A stretch of 64,000 nucleotides of DNA. Source: CALODP01 sp942492055. GTDB lineage: Bacteria > Bacteroidota > Ignavibacteria > Ignavibacteriales > Melioribacteraceae. Location: positions 124,001-188,000 of the forward strand of contig CALODP010000023.1 of NCBI GenBank assembly GCA_942492055.1. The letters are read 5' to 3'. Within the stretch, counting starts at the first letter, position 1; every line of letters begins with the position of its first letter. A model generated the notes under the pieces. It did no database searches and had not been told where the DNA came from. It was given only the letters and a program-made list of their open reading frames with translations. Shown here piece by piece: positions 53,600 to 63,365 of this stretch. Position numbers and translations under genes: made by a program.

Positions 53600-54466
53600 A
53601 TGATTTCATTTTATATTTCAGAGAGTTTCAGATTGATAAAAAGTGCTAAAGGGGCATCGATTCTTACGGTATTTACTTTAGCCTTGGCCATTATATTTTG
53701 TTCAGTATCTCTGAGTATGGTTATCCTATCGGGAAAAATTGATGCTAAATTGAAATCGCGTATTGAAGCTGAAGCTTTTTTATGTGACACATTGAATAGC
53801 ACTCAAATATCATTAGTAGAAAATAGAATAAGAAAAGAAAAAATGGTTTCTGATGTCTCTTTTGTCTCAAAGGATAAAGGAGCTGAAAAGTTTATTAGCC
53901 AAAGTGGAGTTGATTATAGAATTCTTCTCAAAAATAATCCAATCCCTAATTCATTTAAAATTCATTTTAATTCCCGTGTAGATAAAAATGGAATGAACCA
54001 GTTATTAAAAAAGATAAAAGGAATTGTTGGAGTTGAAGATGTTGTCTATGACAATGATCTTGTCATTATTCTTTTGGAAATGATTAGATCTTCTCAAATT
54101 GCGATTATTGTTTTGTCTATTGCCTTATTAGGGATAGCTATGTATCTATTGTATACTACTAGTAAAATCTTTATTCTAAATAAAAGAGTGCTTTATGAGA
54201 CTATGAAGCTTGTTGGTGGAAGACTTGCAACTATTAAAATTCCACTCCTCATTGCCGGAGTTACGATGGGACTAACAGCTGGAATAATATGTGTTATACT
54301 ATTTAATAGCTCATTGGCTATTTTCAGAAGGATATATTTCGATATTCAATTGGGATATTTTTATTATTTTTATAATATTATTTTGTTATCTTTCGGGATG
54401 TTGTTTGGCCCGATAGGTTGTGGGCTATTTGCAAAAACTCTCTCCCTTAGAATCGACCAGAAATAA
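53600..54466 (+). CDS. ftsX: FtsX-like membrane protein
   Basis: 288 aa from ATG 53600 (AAAGGAA upstream). Layout of FtsX: N-terminal helix, an extracytoplasmic domain (about 40-160), then three helices in 165-285. SKDKGAEKF is the usual FtsX ectodomain segment. FtsX with FtsE controls peptidoglycan hydrolases in cell division. No ftsE is adjacent; it must be elsewhere. Confidence 0.85.
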   Translation: MISFYISESFRLIKSAKGASILTVFTLALAIIFCSVSLSMVILSGKIDAKLKSRIEAEAFLCDTLNSTQISLVENRIRKEKMVSDVSFVSKDKGAEKFISQSGVDYRILLKNNPIPNSFKIHFNSRVDKNGMNQLLKKIKGIVGVEDVVYDNDLVIILLEMIRSSQIAIIVLSIALLGIAMYLLYTTSKIFILNKRVLYETMKLVGGRLATIKIPLLIAGVTMGLTAGIICVILFNSSLAIFRRIYFDIQLGYFYYFYNIILLSFGMLFGPIGCGLFAKTLSLRIDQK

Positions 54467-54499
54467 GGGCATCCAATCTTGAACAAACTTAAGGGGATT

Positions 54500-55018
54500 A
54501 TGAAAAAGGCAGTTTCTTTATTTGCATTTGTTAGTATTGTGTTTTTATGTGTTTCTAATCTGTTTGGGCAATCAAAAGATATAGAAATAGGAACCCAGAA
54601 TACTGGTTTGCAGAATAGGCAAGGTGGGTATTATGATTATTCAGATCCAATGGCACTCAATATCAAGGTTTCCGTTTGGGGATTTGTGAAATTTCCCGGC
54701 AGATATAATGTTCCGATAAATACTACTGTTAGTGATTTAATGTCATATGCCGGAGGCCCGACAGATGATGCTACTCTAGATGATGTCAGATTATATAAAG
54801 TTGATGAAAATGGTGAGCAATCTCTTATAAAGATAAACTATGACGATCTTTTGTGGGGCGAGCAGCTTGTTAGTGAAAAGAAGATTGTTCCAAAATTAGA
54901 AGCAGGGGATATTCTTCTTGTTACAGGGAACCAAAGATTGTATATGAAAGAATGGTTACAGCTTACGTTATCCATTATATCAACACTTATTTCACTAACC
55001 ATTTTGTTTACGAGATAA
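54500..55018 (+). CDS. Small SLBB-domain protein, polysaccharide-export-like
   Basis: 172 aa from ATG 54500, with AAGGGG upstream. Signal peptide about 1-23 (VSNLFGQ). An SLBB-type domain (VSVWGFVKFPGRYNVPINTT, VSDLMSYAGGPTDDATLDDV) is followed by LEAGDILLVTG and one C-terminal membrane helix (about 148-170). There is no full Wza Poly_export domain. It lies 19 bases before the BY-kinase, so a role in the same export system is likely. Confidence 0.75.
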   Translation: MKKAVSLFAFVSIVFLCVSNLFGQSKDIEIGTQNTGLQNRQGGYYDYSDPMALNIKVSVWGFVKFPGRYNVPINTTVSDLMSYAGGPTDDATLDDVRLYKVDENGEQSLIKINYDDLLWGEQLVSEKKIVPKLEAGDILLVTGNQRLYMKEWLQLTLSIISTLISLTILFTR

Positions 55019-55037
55019 TTTAGATAGGAGTTTGTGC

Positions 55038-57293
55038 ATGCAAGAAAATAATATGCATGATTTTGATTCTAGTGATATTAATTCGATAAAAGATTATATA
55101 AATGTCATTAGGCAAAATATTGTCCCGGTACTACTAATTACTTTTACCGGACTAATTGTAGCTGTAATATATGCTTTTACAGCTAAAGATGTATATACTG
55201 CATCTACTGCCCTGAAAATTTCTAAACCCCAAGCTGGTGGTATTCTTGACGCTCCAATGATACCGGAGTTTAATGACTGGGGAAATGATAGATTTATTGC
55301 TAATGAAATTGAGATTCTCAAAAGTTATAGAATGCGAGGCATTGTAACAGATGCACTCTATGATAGTGTTGAAGCTTTGGGAACATTTGACAGCTTATAT
55401 GTACTATTGGATCATGAATCAAAATTGTTTGATGATAAAAAGGTTTTACTTGAAAAACAAGATTTGATTACTCTTCTAGGAGAAGGAATAGACATTACTC
55501 AGAAGCGTGGTTTGGATATCGTAGATATTTCTATGAAGTCTAATTCACCTTATGAAGCTGCAATGATTGTAAATTGTTATGCTGCGGCATATGAAAAATT
55601 GAATTTATCTTATAATCGACAACAAGTTGTCAAAGTTAAGGGATTTCTGGAAAAACAGAGAACAGAAAAGCGCAAAGAACTACTTGATTCTGAAGATAGA
55701 TTTAAAGAGTTTCAAGAAGAGGGGGGGATTATTGCAATTGACGACCAGGCAAAGGCATTGATTGAAATTCTTTCCGATTTTGAATCTCAAAGGGATGCTG
55801 CAAAGATAGAGTATACAATTTCTAATGAGAGTCTAAAGGGATATAAAGAAAAATTAGAAAATAAAAATCCCTCAATAAAAGAATACATAGAAAATTATGC
55901 TAGAGAACCTCGCTTAAAATCTCTTCAAGAGAGCATGGCGAAATTAGAAACTCAAAGAGATCTAGCCTTGCTAGAGGATAAGGATAATTATTCCAATTCG
56001 AAATTAGTAGAAGAATACAACAAAGGTATAAATGATCTCAAAAAGAAGCTGGATGGTCAATTAAGTATTTATAAAGCAAGTATTTTTGCCGCTAGTCCTG
56101 AAGAATTAAAGGAATTATCATTAAAGGTTCTTGAGGAAGAAATTAAGTTAAAAGCTCTACATGAAAAATATGAAAGTCTAAAAGAGATTGTTGCAAGTTA
56201 TGAAAAACGATTTAATGGTCTTCCCGAACGAACAATTGATTACGCTCGATATAAAAGAGAGCAAACCTCCTATGAGAAACTATATCTTCTAATTGAAGAA
56301 AAATATCAGGAAGCTTTAATTAATGAACAATCAACTCCGGGAAATGTGTTGATTATTGATAGAGCTTTTAAACCGTATGAACCTTCTGCGCCAAATAGAA
56401 AATTAATAACAATTCTTGGGCTTATTCTTGGGCTCGGCTTCGGTGTTGGTTTTGCCTTAATTCGTGATTATTTTGATAACACTGTTAAAACTCCGGAAGA
56501 TATTCAAAAGAAAAAAATAAATGTATTAGCTTGGATTCCACAGATAGAAGTAACACAAACGAATAAAGATTTCGAGTTTATTGTTGCCAGAAAACCAGAC
56601 TCTGTGCATGCGGAAGCTTTTAGAGCTCTTAGAACGAGAATTCAATTCTCTAAAATGAGTGATGAAAAGATTAGAACCCTTTTGATTACATCTAGTGCTC
56701 CGAGTGAAGGAAAGACGACAGTTTCTGTTAATGTCGCTGGTAGTTTTGCTCAGGCAGGGAATAAAACAGTTGTACTAGATTGCGACTTGAGAAAACCACG
56801 AATGCATAATGTGTTTAAGGTAAAAAGATTTCCTGGTTTTACAGATTATTTCTTTGGACAAGCTTCTTTTGACGAAATCGTGAAAAAGTCAGAGCTTGAT
56901 AATCTTGATTTTATTAGTGCAGGAACTATTCCGCCAAATCCTTCGGAAATTCTCGGTTCTACGCAGATGAAAGAGTTTATTGAGAAATTGAAGGAAATTT
57001 ATGATGTTATTATAGTGGATTCTCCTCCGATTATTGCTGTAACTGATTCGGAAATTATTTCTCGTTTGGTTGACGCCTCTATACTTGTTGTTTCTGCGAA
57101 TAATACTGAAATTGATCTGATGACTAAAGCTGTTGAATTACTGAAACATGAAAAGAAATCCTTTATCGGAGTTCTGTTAAACAACTTTAGTTATAAGAGT
57201 GGTTACGGATCATATTACAAATATTATTATTATTACTCACACGGTGGGAATAATGGTAATGCGAAGAAGAAAGATTTGTTGAAAATCAAATAG
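55038..57293 (+). CDS. Polysaccharide biosynthesis tyrosine autokinase (Wzc-like)
   Basis: 751 aa from ATG 55038, with TAGGAG upstream. Wzz-type chain-length part: membrane helix about 30-50, long coiled coils (180-410) and a second helix (about 452-472) with a PxxP-like stretch before it. The cytoplasmic BY-kinase has Walker A (PSEGKTT, about 556), A-prime (VLDCDLRKPR, about 581) and B (VIIVDSPPI, about 658). The C-terminus has a Tyr cluster (YGSYYKYYYYYS) for autophosphorylation. It controls polymer length and export with the SLBB protein. Confidence 0.92.
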   Translation: MQENNMHDFDSSDINSIKDYINVIRQNIVPVLLITFTGLIVAVIYAFTAKDVYTASTALKISKPQAGGILDAPMIPEFNDWGNDRFIANEIEILKSYRMRGIVTDALYDSVEALGTFDSLYVLLDHESKLFDDKKVLLEKQDLITLLGEGIDITQKRGLDIVDISMKSNSPYEAAMIVNCYAAAYEKLNLSYNRQQVVKVKGFLEKQRTEKRKELLDSEDRFKEFQEEGGIIAIDDQAKALIEILSDFESQRDAAKIEYTISNESLKGYKEKLENKNPSIKEYIENYAREPRLKSLQESMAKLETQRDLALLEDKDNYSNSKLVEEYNKGINDLKKKLDGQLSIYKASIFAASPEELKELSLKVLEEEIKLKALHEKYESLKEIVASYEKRFNGLPERTIDYARYKREQTSYEKLYLLIEEKYQEALINEQSTPGNVLIIDRAFKPYEPSAPNRKLITILGLILGLGFGVGFALIRDYFDNTVKTPEDIQKKKINVLAWIPQIEVTQTNKDFEFIVARKPDSVHAEAFRALRTRIQFSKMSDEKIRTLLITSSAPSEGKTTVSVNVAGSFAQAGNKTVVLDCDLRKPRMHNVFKVKRFPGFTDYFFGQASFDEIVKKSELDNLDFISAGTIPPNPSEILGSTQMKEFIEKLKEIYDVIIVDSPPIIAVTDSEIISRLVDASILVVSANNTEIDLMTKAVELLKHEKKSFIGVLLNNFSYKSGYGSYYKYYYYYSHGGNNGNAKKKDLLKIK

Positions 57294-57298
57294 AATAG

Positions 57299-57327
57299 AA
57301 AAGCGGCTTTTAAGCCGCTTTTTTTAT
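57299..57327 (+). terminator. Terminator after the BY-kinase
   Basis: AAAGCGGCTT and AAGCCGCTTT form the stem, followed by seven T. It overlaps the end of the convergent porin gene. Confidence 0.9.
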
Positions 57328-58673
57328 ATCTCTACTTCCATTCGAATTCCTAATTGTAAAGCGCTTTTATTTTCTGACTCTCTTGGATTTCTGATATATT
57401 GTAAATCCGGCTGAATATAGAGATGTCTAAGCAATCTAGCTCTGATCGATAATTCAAGTACATATTCCCAAGGTTTTGTATAAAGGTTTTCATTTGATAG
57501 AATAAACTTTCTAAAGAGCGAACTATGTTTCGCGGCAGATAGACCTAAACCGATTTGCAGAGGGTGCTTTTGAAGTATATCAGAATTTAACATTATTCCG
57601 CAATTGTAGAATTGATCTATTGGATTTACATTCTTGTTAGCAAGGCCGATTCTAATAAAACCGCTGAGATAATTACTCTTATTATTGTTTGAAGATAATA
57701 GAATGCCTTCAGCTAAACCGTATAGTCCCCAATTTCTCTCGGATATAATCGCAGGGGCATAGTTGTTGGATTTGGAGGAAACCATCCAACTACCAATTGC
57801 GATTTTTAGATAATCCGGGGAATGAATTTCATATGGAGATATTCTGTCCGGACATCCTCTGTGTCTTCTTCTATTGGCTCTGGAATTATGGAAAAATCTG
57901 TGGCCACGTCTTTTCCCTCTTTTGGAGCATTTTGGGTAAACAGATAGCTTATCTTTCCCTTGTGAGTAAGATAACTCGGAGATAAGATAGAAGCCATCCG
58001 AACTATGAAGAGAATAATCCAGTTTTTGTGTGTTTGATAAGGAGCCGGGAACTCCATCGCTGATAGCGGCGCTTAGAGCCATTTCATCCGATATACAATA
58101 TTGGAGGCGTATTCCGAGTCCGTTGTTGGGGAAAGAGGATAGAGAGTTCTTTCCGCTTTGTGTAATGGCAGTACCCATTCCGAAAGAGCCATTAAGAAAG
58201 ATTCCTGAAGTTTCGATTACGTCAAACTCAGAATTAATGTCGTAGATACCGAATAAGACTGATAATTTCTCAGAAAGAAAGGATTGTTGGAGCCATGCTT
58301 CGTTAATTCGAAATAACTTTTCACTGGCAATATTGCTAACGCCTTGGAAATCTCCTGAATTTGCGCTCGGATCATTGCCATGGGTAAGGATAAAGTCAAA
58401 GTAGAGAGAGTTACCCTCAATGCCTAGGAGCTTTGAATTATCAATGTCGAACATTACATCAGCGAAGCCTAATTCCGCTTTCTTTTTTTGTATTCCTCCC
58501 TTAGCGTTATAAAATATATCATAATTGTATAAACCGCTGAGGCAGATACCATTATTCTCCAGAAGCTTAGCGATTGTAAATCTGTTATTCTTTTGCGAAT
58601 AGAGAGAAGTTAAATTGAAAAAAAATATTATCAGAAGTAATAATAAAATAGAAAACGATCGAGATTTGGTCAT
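57324..58673 (-). CDS. Carbohydrate-selective porin, OprB-like
   Basis: 449 aa. Signal peptide about 1-26. OprB-type features: LLENNGICLSGLYNYDIFYN at the start, INEAWLQQSF and LFGIYDINSEFD strands, and a terminal aromatic/hydrophobic strand (LQLGIRMEVEI). It should form an outer-membrane barrel for sugars. A basic loop near residues 246-275 (KRGKRRGHRFFHNSRANRRR) is unusual and might be an extracellular or periplasmic extension. Its own promoter is probably in 58674-58904. Confidence 0.8.
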   Translation of the reverse strand: MTKSRSFSILLLLLIIFFFNLTSLYSQKNNRFTIAKLLENNGICLSGLYNYDIFYNAKGGIQKKKAELGFADVMFDIDNSKLLGIEGNSLYFDFILTHGNDPSANSGDFQGVSNIASEKLFRINEAWLQQSFLSEKLSVLFGIYDINSEFDVIETSGIFLNGSFGMGTAITQSGKNSLSSFPNNGLGIRLQYCISDEMALSAAISDGVPGSLSNTQKLDYSLHSSDGFYLISELSYSQGKDKLSVYPKCSKRGKRRGHRFFHNSRANRRRHRGCPDRISPYEIHSPDYLKIAIGSWMVSSKSNNYAPAIISERNWGLYGLAEGILLSSNNNKSNYLSGFIRIGLANKNVNPIDQFYNCGIMLNSDILQKHPLQIGLGLSAAKHSSLFRKFILSNENLYTKPWEYVLELSIRARLLRHLYIQPDLQYIRNPRESENKSALQLGIRMEVEI

Positions 58674-58904
58674 ATTTTATCCGCATTATTCATGTTAGTT
58701 AAATTATTACGAAATTTAGTAAATAGTTTACCTTCTTGAAAATATAATTCGCAATGTGCCTAGGCTAGCTTAATTTATCTCGTAGAATCCCGAATAATTA
58801 TACAAAAGGTGAAGAATTACATCATTTTGAGAATAATTATTATACAAGAATATTATATTGTATACATAGTATTATAATTAGTTAGAGTAGTAAAGGACAT
58901 TGTA

Positions 58905-59462
58905 ATGATTGATGAAGAAATAACCTTCTCGAAAGATGATTACGCACTGATTACTAAAGAGATAACCGGTGGAAAAGGATATGTAAAGGATTATTATTTT
59001 GGCAAATGGAAAAATCTTATAAACAAATCCAAAATCTGGGGTGGATTTAATATTTCGGCATTCTTTTTTGGTATTACATGGGTGTTATGGAGAAGGATAT
59101 ATCCACTACTAACATTTACAATTTTACTAAAAATCTCTCTTGGTATGGCTATCCCGGTTATTATTCGATTATTTTTTAGTGACAATCAGTCATTATATAA
59201 TAACATGATTTTGAATACTTCTATGATCTCATCAATAATAGTATCATTGTTTCTGGGGGTATTTGCGAATAATATATATTTTATGCACTCAAATGAGATA
59301 ATTAGAAAGGCTAAAAACTCTTCATCTAATTCAATTGTTGTTCAAAAGAGGATAGAGGCAAAAGGAGGGTATAATAACATTTTTGTAGCTATTCTATTAG
59401 CAATGTGCATCGAATGGTTTTATAACGTTTATTTGCAACTATTATTAGGATCTGTTTTTTAG
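58905..59462 (+). CDS. Hypothetical membrane protein (DUF2628-like)
   Basis: 185 aa. The segment WGGFNISAFFFGITWVLWRRIY matches the DUF2628 pattern (aromatic FFGxxW-x-L-x-RR-x-Y). Three to four membrane helices follow, and the C-terminus also has a hydrophobic segment. Function unknown. Confidence 0.65.
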   Translation: MIDEEITFSKDDYALITKEITGGKGYVKDYYFGKWKNLINKSKIWGGFNISAFFFGITWVLWRRIYPLLTFTILLKISLGMAIPVIIRLFFSDNQSLYNNMILNTSMISSIIVSLFLGVFANNIYFMHSNEIIRKAKNSSSNSIVVQKRIEAKGGYNNIFVAILLAMCIEWFYNVYLQLLLGSVF

Positions 59463-59504
59463 TAAGTTTCACTTTTTCGTTTTGAAAACAAATATTTATA
59501 AAAT

Positions 59505-59987
59505 ATGATCACTATTAGAAATATTAAGAACTCGGATTGGACCGGGATTATGGAAATCCAAAGGGAAGCGTATCCCGAATTTTTGGCTGAGACTTATGAG
59601 GCGTTGGCAAGCAAAGTTGCAGTATCGCCGGATACTTGCTATGCGGCTATTGAGAATGATATTGTATTGGGATATATTATTACGCTACCTTGTAGAAAAG
59701 GGATTCCGCCGGGAATTAATACTACAAAGGATGAGTATGTCGAGTCGGAAGAGTTACATATTCATGATATGGCCGTAAGGAAAAGCGCGAGAGGGAAGAA
59801 AATAGGGGAGTTGCTTGAAAAGCATATGCGTGAGAATTTACCGGTGGAGAAATATAAGATAATTTCATTGGTGGCGGTTGAAGGAGCAGACGCATATTGG
59901 AGTATGCTCGATTACAAAGAAACCGTTTGCTCAAAAAGTTTGGAGCCATACGGGGAATCGGCCAAATATATGATTAAAGGTTTATAA
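59505..59987 (+). CDS. GNAT family N-acetyltransferase
   Basis: 160 aa. LHIHDMAVRKSARGKKIGEL contains the acetyl-CoA loop (R-x-x-x-x-G/A form, SARGKKIG). Otherwise it has the usual N- and C-terminal halves. Substrate unknown. Cytoplasmic. Confidence 0.85.
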   Translation: MITIRNIKNSDWTGIMEIQREAYPEFLAETYEALASKVAVSPDTCYAAIENDIVLGYIITLPCRKGIPPGINTTKDEYVESEELHIHDMAVRKSARGKKIGELLEKHMRENLPVEKYKIISLVAVEGADAYWSMLDYKETVCSKSLEPYGESAKYMIKGL

Positions 59988-60012
59988 AAATGGGAGATTC
60001 TTCTAATAGATT

Positions 60013-60492
60013 ATGAGAATAACAAAAGAAACTGCAGAGATCAAGCTGTTGGAACTAAAGCTTCAGCAATTAAAATTTCGTAATTTCCGGAATAAGAGAT
60101 TATCGCGATACTTGAATTATGAAATAATTACTTCTTCTATAATGCCGTTCGCGTTTTACTCATTTTACTTTGTGTTTATTGTTGTTTTAATCGGGATGAT
60201 TTTATTTCTGCCGATTCTTTCGAAAACTCTTTGGCAAAATGAGGAAAAAGGATGGCTGACTTTTCTGATATTCATGCTTCTTATTCCTTTTGGTGTAATC
60301 TTGTTTATTCCGATTGCTTCTCGTTTTATAATTGCCGCATTCTTTTCAATTCTCGGATTTTATTTCTTTTGCTATATCTTTAAGTTCGCATTACGAGATA
60401 AGATTGATGATTCCGACGCAAAGATTGAGAGAATGACCGCAAAGCTGGATAAACTAAAAAATCCTGTTACTGATGAATTTTTTTACCAATAA
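60013..60492 (+). CDS. Hypothetical membrane protein
   Basis: 159 aa. Two or three hydrophobic segments (about 45-72, 82-105, 108-128) with basic flanks and a helical C-terminus. A coiled coil is possible at the N-terminus (EIKLLELKLQQLKFRNFRN). No family recognised. The 117-base gap to lnt shows no other feature. Confidence 0.55.
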   Translation: MRITKETAEIKLLELKLQQLKFRNFRNKRLSRYLNYEIITSSIMPFAFYSFYFVFIVVLIGMILFLPILSKTLWQNEEKGWLTFLIFMLLIPFGVILFIPIASRFIIAAFFSILGFYFFCYIFKFALRDKIDDSDAKIERMTAKLDKLKNPVTDEFFYQ

Positions 60493-60609
60493 ATAGTGTG
60501 ATTCTTATATAATACATTGAAATTAATAGAAAATAAGATGTATTTGATTTGTATCTGTTAATGAGGATATATTATATTACAAGTACAGATAATATGAATT
60601 AACAGATAG

Positions 60610-62160
60610 ATGATTACGCAAAAGAAAGAATTTAATAAAAATAGTTTCCTCGTTAAGTTAATTGGAATAATCCTTTCGGGAATCCTTTTCGGGCTTGCCT
60701 ATACATTTGTACTCCACTGGATGCTTTGGATAGCAATTATTCCTCTGCTATATGTAGTAGTAAACAATTCCAACAAGTTTTCTTTCGGAGCGGGACTTGG
60801 AGCCGGATTTATTTCGGGATTGTTCCTTTTTCCATGGATGATTGAGGCTGCAGAGAGGTTTACCGGTAGCGGATTTACCCTGGGGATTTTCTTCTACGCT
60901 ATCTCTTCTCTTTATTGGGGAATATGGTTCGGATTATTCTCTTTATTCTATAATCTGATTCATAGAAGAGCATCTTTTCTTTTCATTAAAGCTCTAGCCG
61001 GAGCTTCCGTATGGGCTTTATTGGAATGGGTAAGAATTTCGATTTTTCCAGGAGTACCATGGTTTAATTATACAGCCGCTTTTGTAGAGTCTTCCAATCC
61101 ATACGCGATACAGTTGTTAGGGATAACCGGAGGGATCGGGATAGGTTTTGCAGTAGCCCTATTTAATATCCTTATCGCCCAATTTATTTCCGAAAAGAAG
61201 AAATCATCTGTTCTCTCCGCTTTCATATTGATAGCCCTCTTTTTTGCGGGCAACTATTATTTAATAGAAGAAGGGGATACGGGGAATAATAAAGAAATAA
61301 ATATCTCCTTTATGCAGGAAAACTTAAAAGCGGAAACACGATGGATGCCGGAATCAGGAGATTCGTTGGCAAACATATATTATAAACTATCGAAAAAGAT
61401 TTCCACGCAGAAGCCGGATATAGTTTTATGGACGGAATCTTCCATTCCATGGGTGTTTCAAGGGGATGATGATTTGATGCGAATGGTTCTGGGAAATACT
61501 TATGATACCAAAGCCTCCCACATTATCGGGACATTGGCGAAACATGATTTGTTTAATGATAAATTTTGCAATTCCGCTTTCATGGTAGATTACGACGGAA
61601 CTATAACCGGGCGATATGATAAAATGACTCTCCTCTCATTAATTGAAGAGCCATTAGTCGGGAACGATTTTATAAAGAAACTACAATTGAGTTTTTTCGC
61701 GCAAGATATTAATGATAGTCTCTCTTCAGGTGTAAGGAGAAATCTTTTGGAGGCAAAAGGGGCAAAGATAGGATTGGCAATTTGTAATGAATCTTGCATT
61801 GTAGATCCTTTGAGGAGAGAGGTAAATTGCGGGGCAAATCTGCTGGTTAATTTGAGTAACGACGCATGGATGTACAATTCTATGGTTCCGTTACAACATT
61901 TTTATTTTGCGGTGATGAGAGCGATAGAAAATAATCGATATATCGCAATTAATTCCAATACAGGATATTCCGGGATTGTTGATAATAGAGGACGAATATT
62001 GTGTAAATATTCTTCCGAAAGGGGAAAGGCATATGCAGGAACGGCGAAGATTATTTATGAGCGATCTTTTTACTCAAAGAACGGAGACGTTTTGTGGCTG
62101 AGTATATTGCTTGGACTCTTAGTTTTGAATTTTGTCAGACCAAATAAAAGGAATCAATAA
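60610..62160 (+). CDS. lnt: Apolipoprotein N-acyltransferase
   Basis: 516 aa. N-terminal membrane helices (residues 15-200), then a nitrilase-like periplasmic domain with the catalytic triad E276 (WTESSIPW), K338 (YDKMT) and C392 (ICNES). It adds the third acyl chain to lipoproteins, consistent with the many lipobox proteins in this window. Its last base is the first base of the next gene, so translation is coupled. Confidence 0.93.
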   Translation: MITQKKEFNKNSFLVKLIGIILSGILFGLAYTFVLHWMLWIAIIPLLYVVVNNSNKFSFGAGLGAGFISGLFLFPWMIEAAERFTGSGFTLGIFFYAISSLYWGIWFGLFSLFYNLIHRRASFLFIKALAGASVWALLEWVRISIFPGVPWFNYTAAFVESSNPYAIQLLGITGGIGIGFAVALFNILIAQFISEKKKSSVLSAFILIALFFAGNYYLIEEGDTGNNKEINISFMQENLKAETRWMPESGDSLANIYYKLSKKISTQKPDIVLWTESSIPWVFQGDDDLMRMVLGNTYDTKASHIIGTLAKHDLFNDKFCNSAFMVDYDGTITGRYDKMTLLSLIEEPLVGNDFIKKLQLSFFAQDINDSLSSGVRRNLLEAKGAKIGLAICNESCIVDPLRREVNCGANLLVNLSNDAWMYNSMVPLQHFYFAVMRAIENNRYIAINSNTGYSGIVDNRGRILCKYSSERGKAYAGTAKIIYERSFYSKNGDVLWLSILLGLLVLNFVRPNKRNQ

Positions 62161-63287
62161 TGAAGAAGACAATATTATTTATAATACTATTTTTAATTTC
62201 TGGTATTTTTGTTTTCGGAAGACCTCATACTGTATTGGATTGGAGATGGAGAGCAGATGACGGAAATGAACAAGATGCAAATTATTTAGCTGCTCCAAAC
62301 GTCACTCCTACAATACAGAATAAAGATAATATCCGATTTCGTGGTACAGTTATGGGTGGTTTAGACGAAACACTAAATATGAAATTATCCTATATGCTTT
62401 CAACCGATACCATATACACAGAGATTACAGCAACTGCCGGTGAAAATGCATTTGTTTTAAGCGATTCCCCATATTTCACTGATGGAGATTCCACATATCA
62501 GAATTATCTTAAAGCACCTTCCGGTTATACGTTTTCGGAAGGAGGAAAATTAATAGATAATAGTGCTATATTTCAGTTGAACTATCAAGAAGGGAAGTAC
62601 TATGAAGTTGAATGGTGTATTAAACCTACTGATAAAATAAAGGAGAATGCTACTTATTACTTTGAATATCCCGGATGTAACAATATTGGATCCTTAAATA
62701 CGGCCGTGGAATTACCGGTTGAGCTCTCCGCGTTTTCCGCGAAGGTTTTGAATAGTAAGGTTGAGATTCAATGGGAAACCGTTACGGAAAAGAATAATTA
62801 CGGATTCGATATTGAGAGAATGACTGCGGGGAAAGCGCAAGAGGATAATACCTGGGAGAAAATAGGATTTATTGCCGGAAACGGTAATAGTAATTCCGTT
62901 AAGGTATATTCATTTACGGATAAGAGTCCTTTATGTGGCAAAGTAAAATATCGTTTGAAACAGATCGATTTCGACGGGCAATATGAGTATTCCAAAGAGA
63001 TAGAGGTAGATTATAAGGTAGCGGAGGAATATGTTCTGGAGCAGAATTATCCTAATCCGTTTAATCCTACAACCAATATTTCTTTCTCCGTTAGTAAGGA
63101 TGAGTTTGTTTCGATGAAAATATATAATACTATTGGTGAGGAAGTTGCCAATCTGGTTAATCAGTTAGTCAAAGCAGGGCAGCATGAAGTAACCTTCAAC
63201 GCGACGAATTTACCGAGCGGAACCTATTTTTGTACAATGAAAGCGGGTAAATTTATCGAGACAACGAAACTTCTCTTGATAAAATAG
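62160..63287 (+). CDS. T9SS cargo protein coupled to lnt
   Basis: 375 aa. Signal peptide about 1-20 (IFVFG). The unique domain (about 21-180) is beta-rich (VLDWRWRADDGNEQDANY) without a known family. Then LPVELSAF and the shared module, more diverged here (SVSKDEFVSMKIYNTIGEEV), ending in TTKLLLIK. Type A sorting domain. The start overlaps the lnt stop by one base, an unusual pairing of a housekeeping enzyme with a surface cargo gene. Confidence 0.82.
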   Translation: MKKTILFIILFLISGIFVFGRPHTVLDWRWRADDGNEQDANYLAAPNVTPTIQNKDNIRFRGTVMGGLDETLNMKLSYMLSTDTIYTEITATAGENAFVLSDSPYFTDGDSTYQNYLKAPSGYTFSEGGKLIDNSAIFQLNYQEGKYYEVEWCIKPTDKIKENATYYFEYPGCNNIGSLNTAVELPVELSAFSAKVLNSKVEIQWETVTEKNNYGFDIERMTAGKAQEDNTWEKIGFIAGNGNSNSVKVYSFTDKSPLCGKVKYRLKQIDFDGQYEYSKEIEVDYKVAEEYVLEQNYPNPFNPTTNISFSVSKDEFVSMKIYNTIGEEVANLVNQLVKAGQHEVTFNATNLPSGTYFCTMKAGKFIETTKLLLIK

Positions 63288-63310
63288 AGAAAAGAGTCAT
63301 AAATTTGATA

Positions 63311-63340
63311 GAGCCGTCATTTATTGGGCGGCTCTTTTTG
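63311..63340 (+). terminator. Terminator
   Basis: GAGCCG and CGGCTC pair around an 18-nt-span loop and are followed by five T. Confidence 0.75.
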
Positions 63341-63365
63341 TATAACCGAAAACATGAGATTTGTC

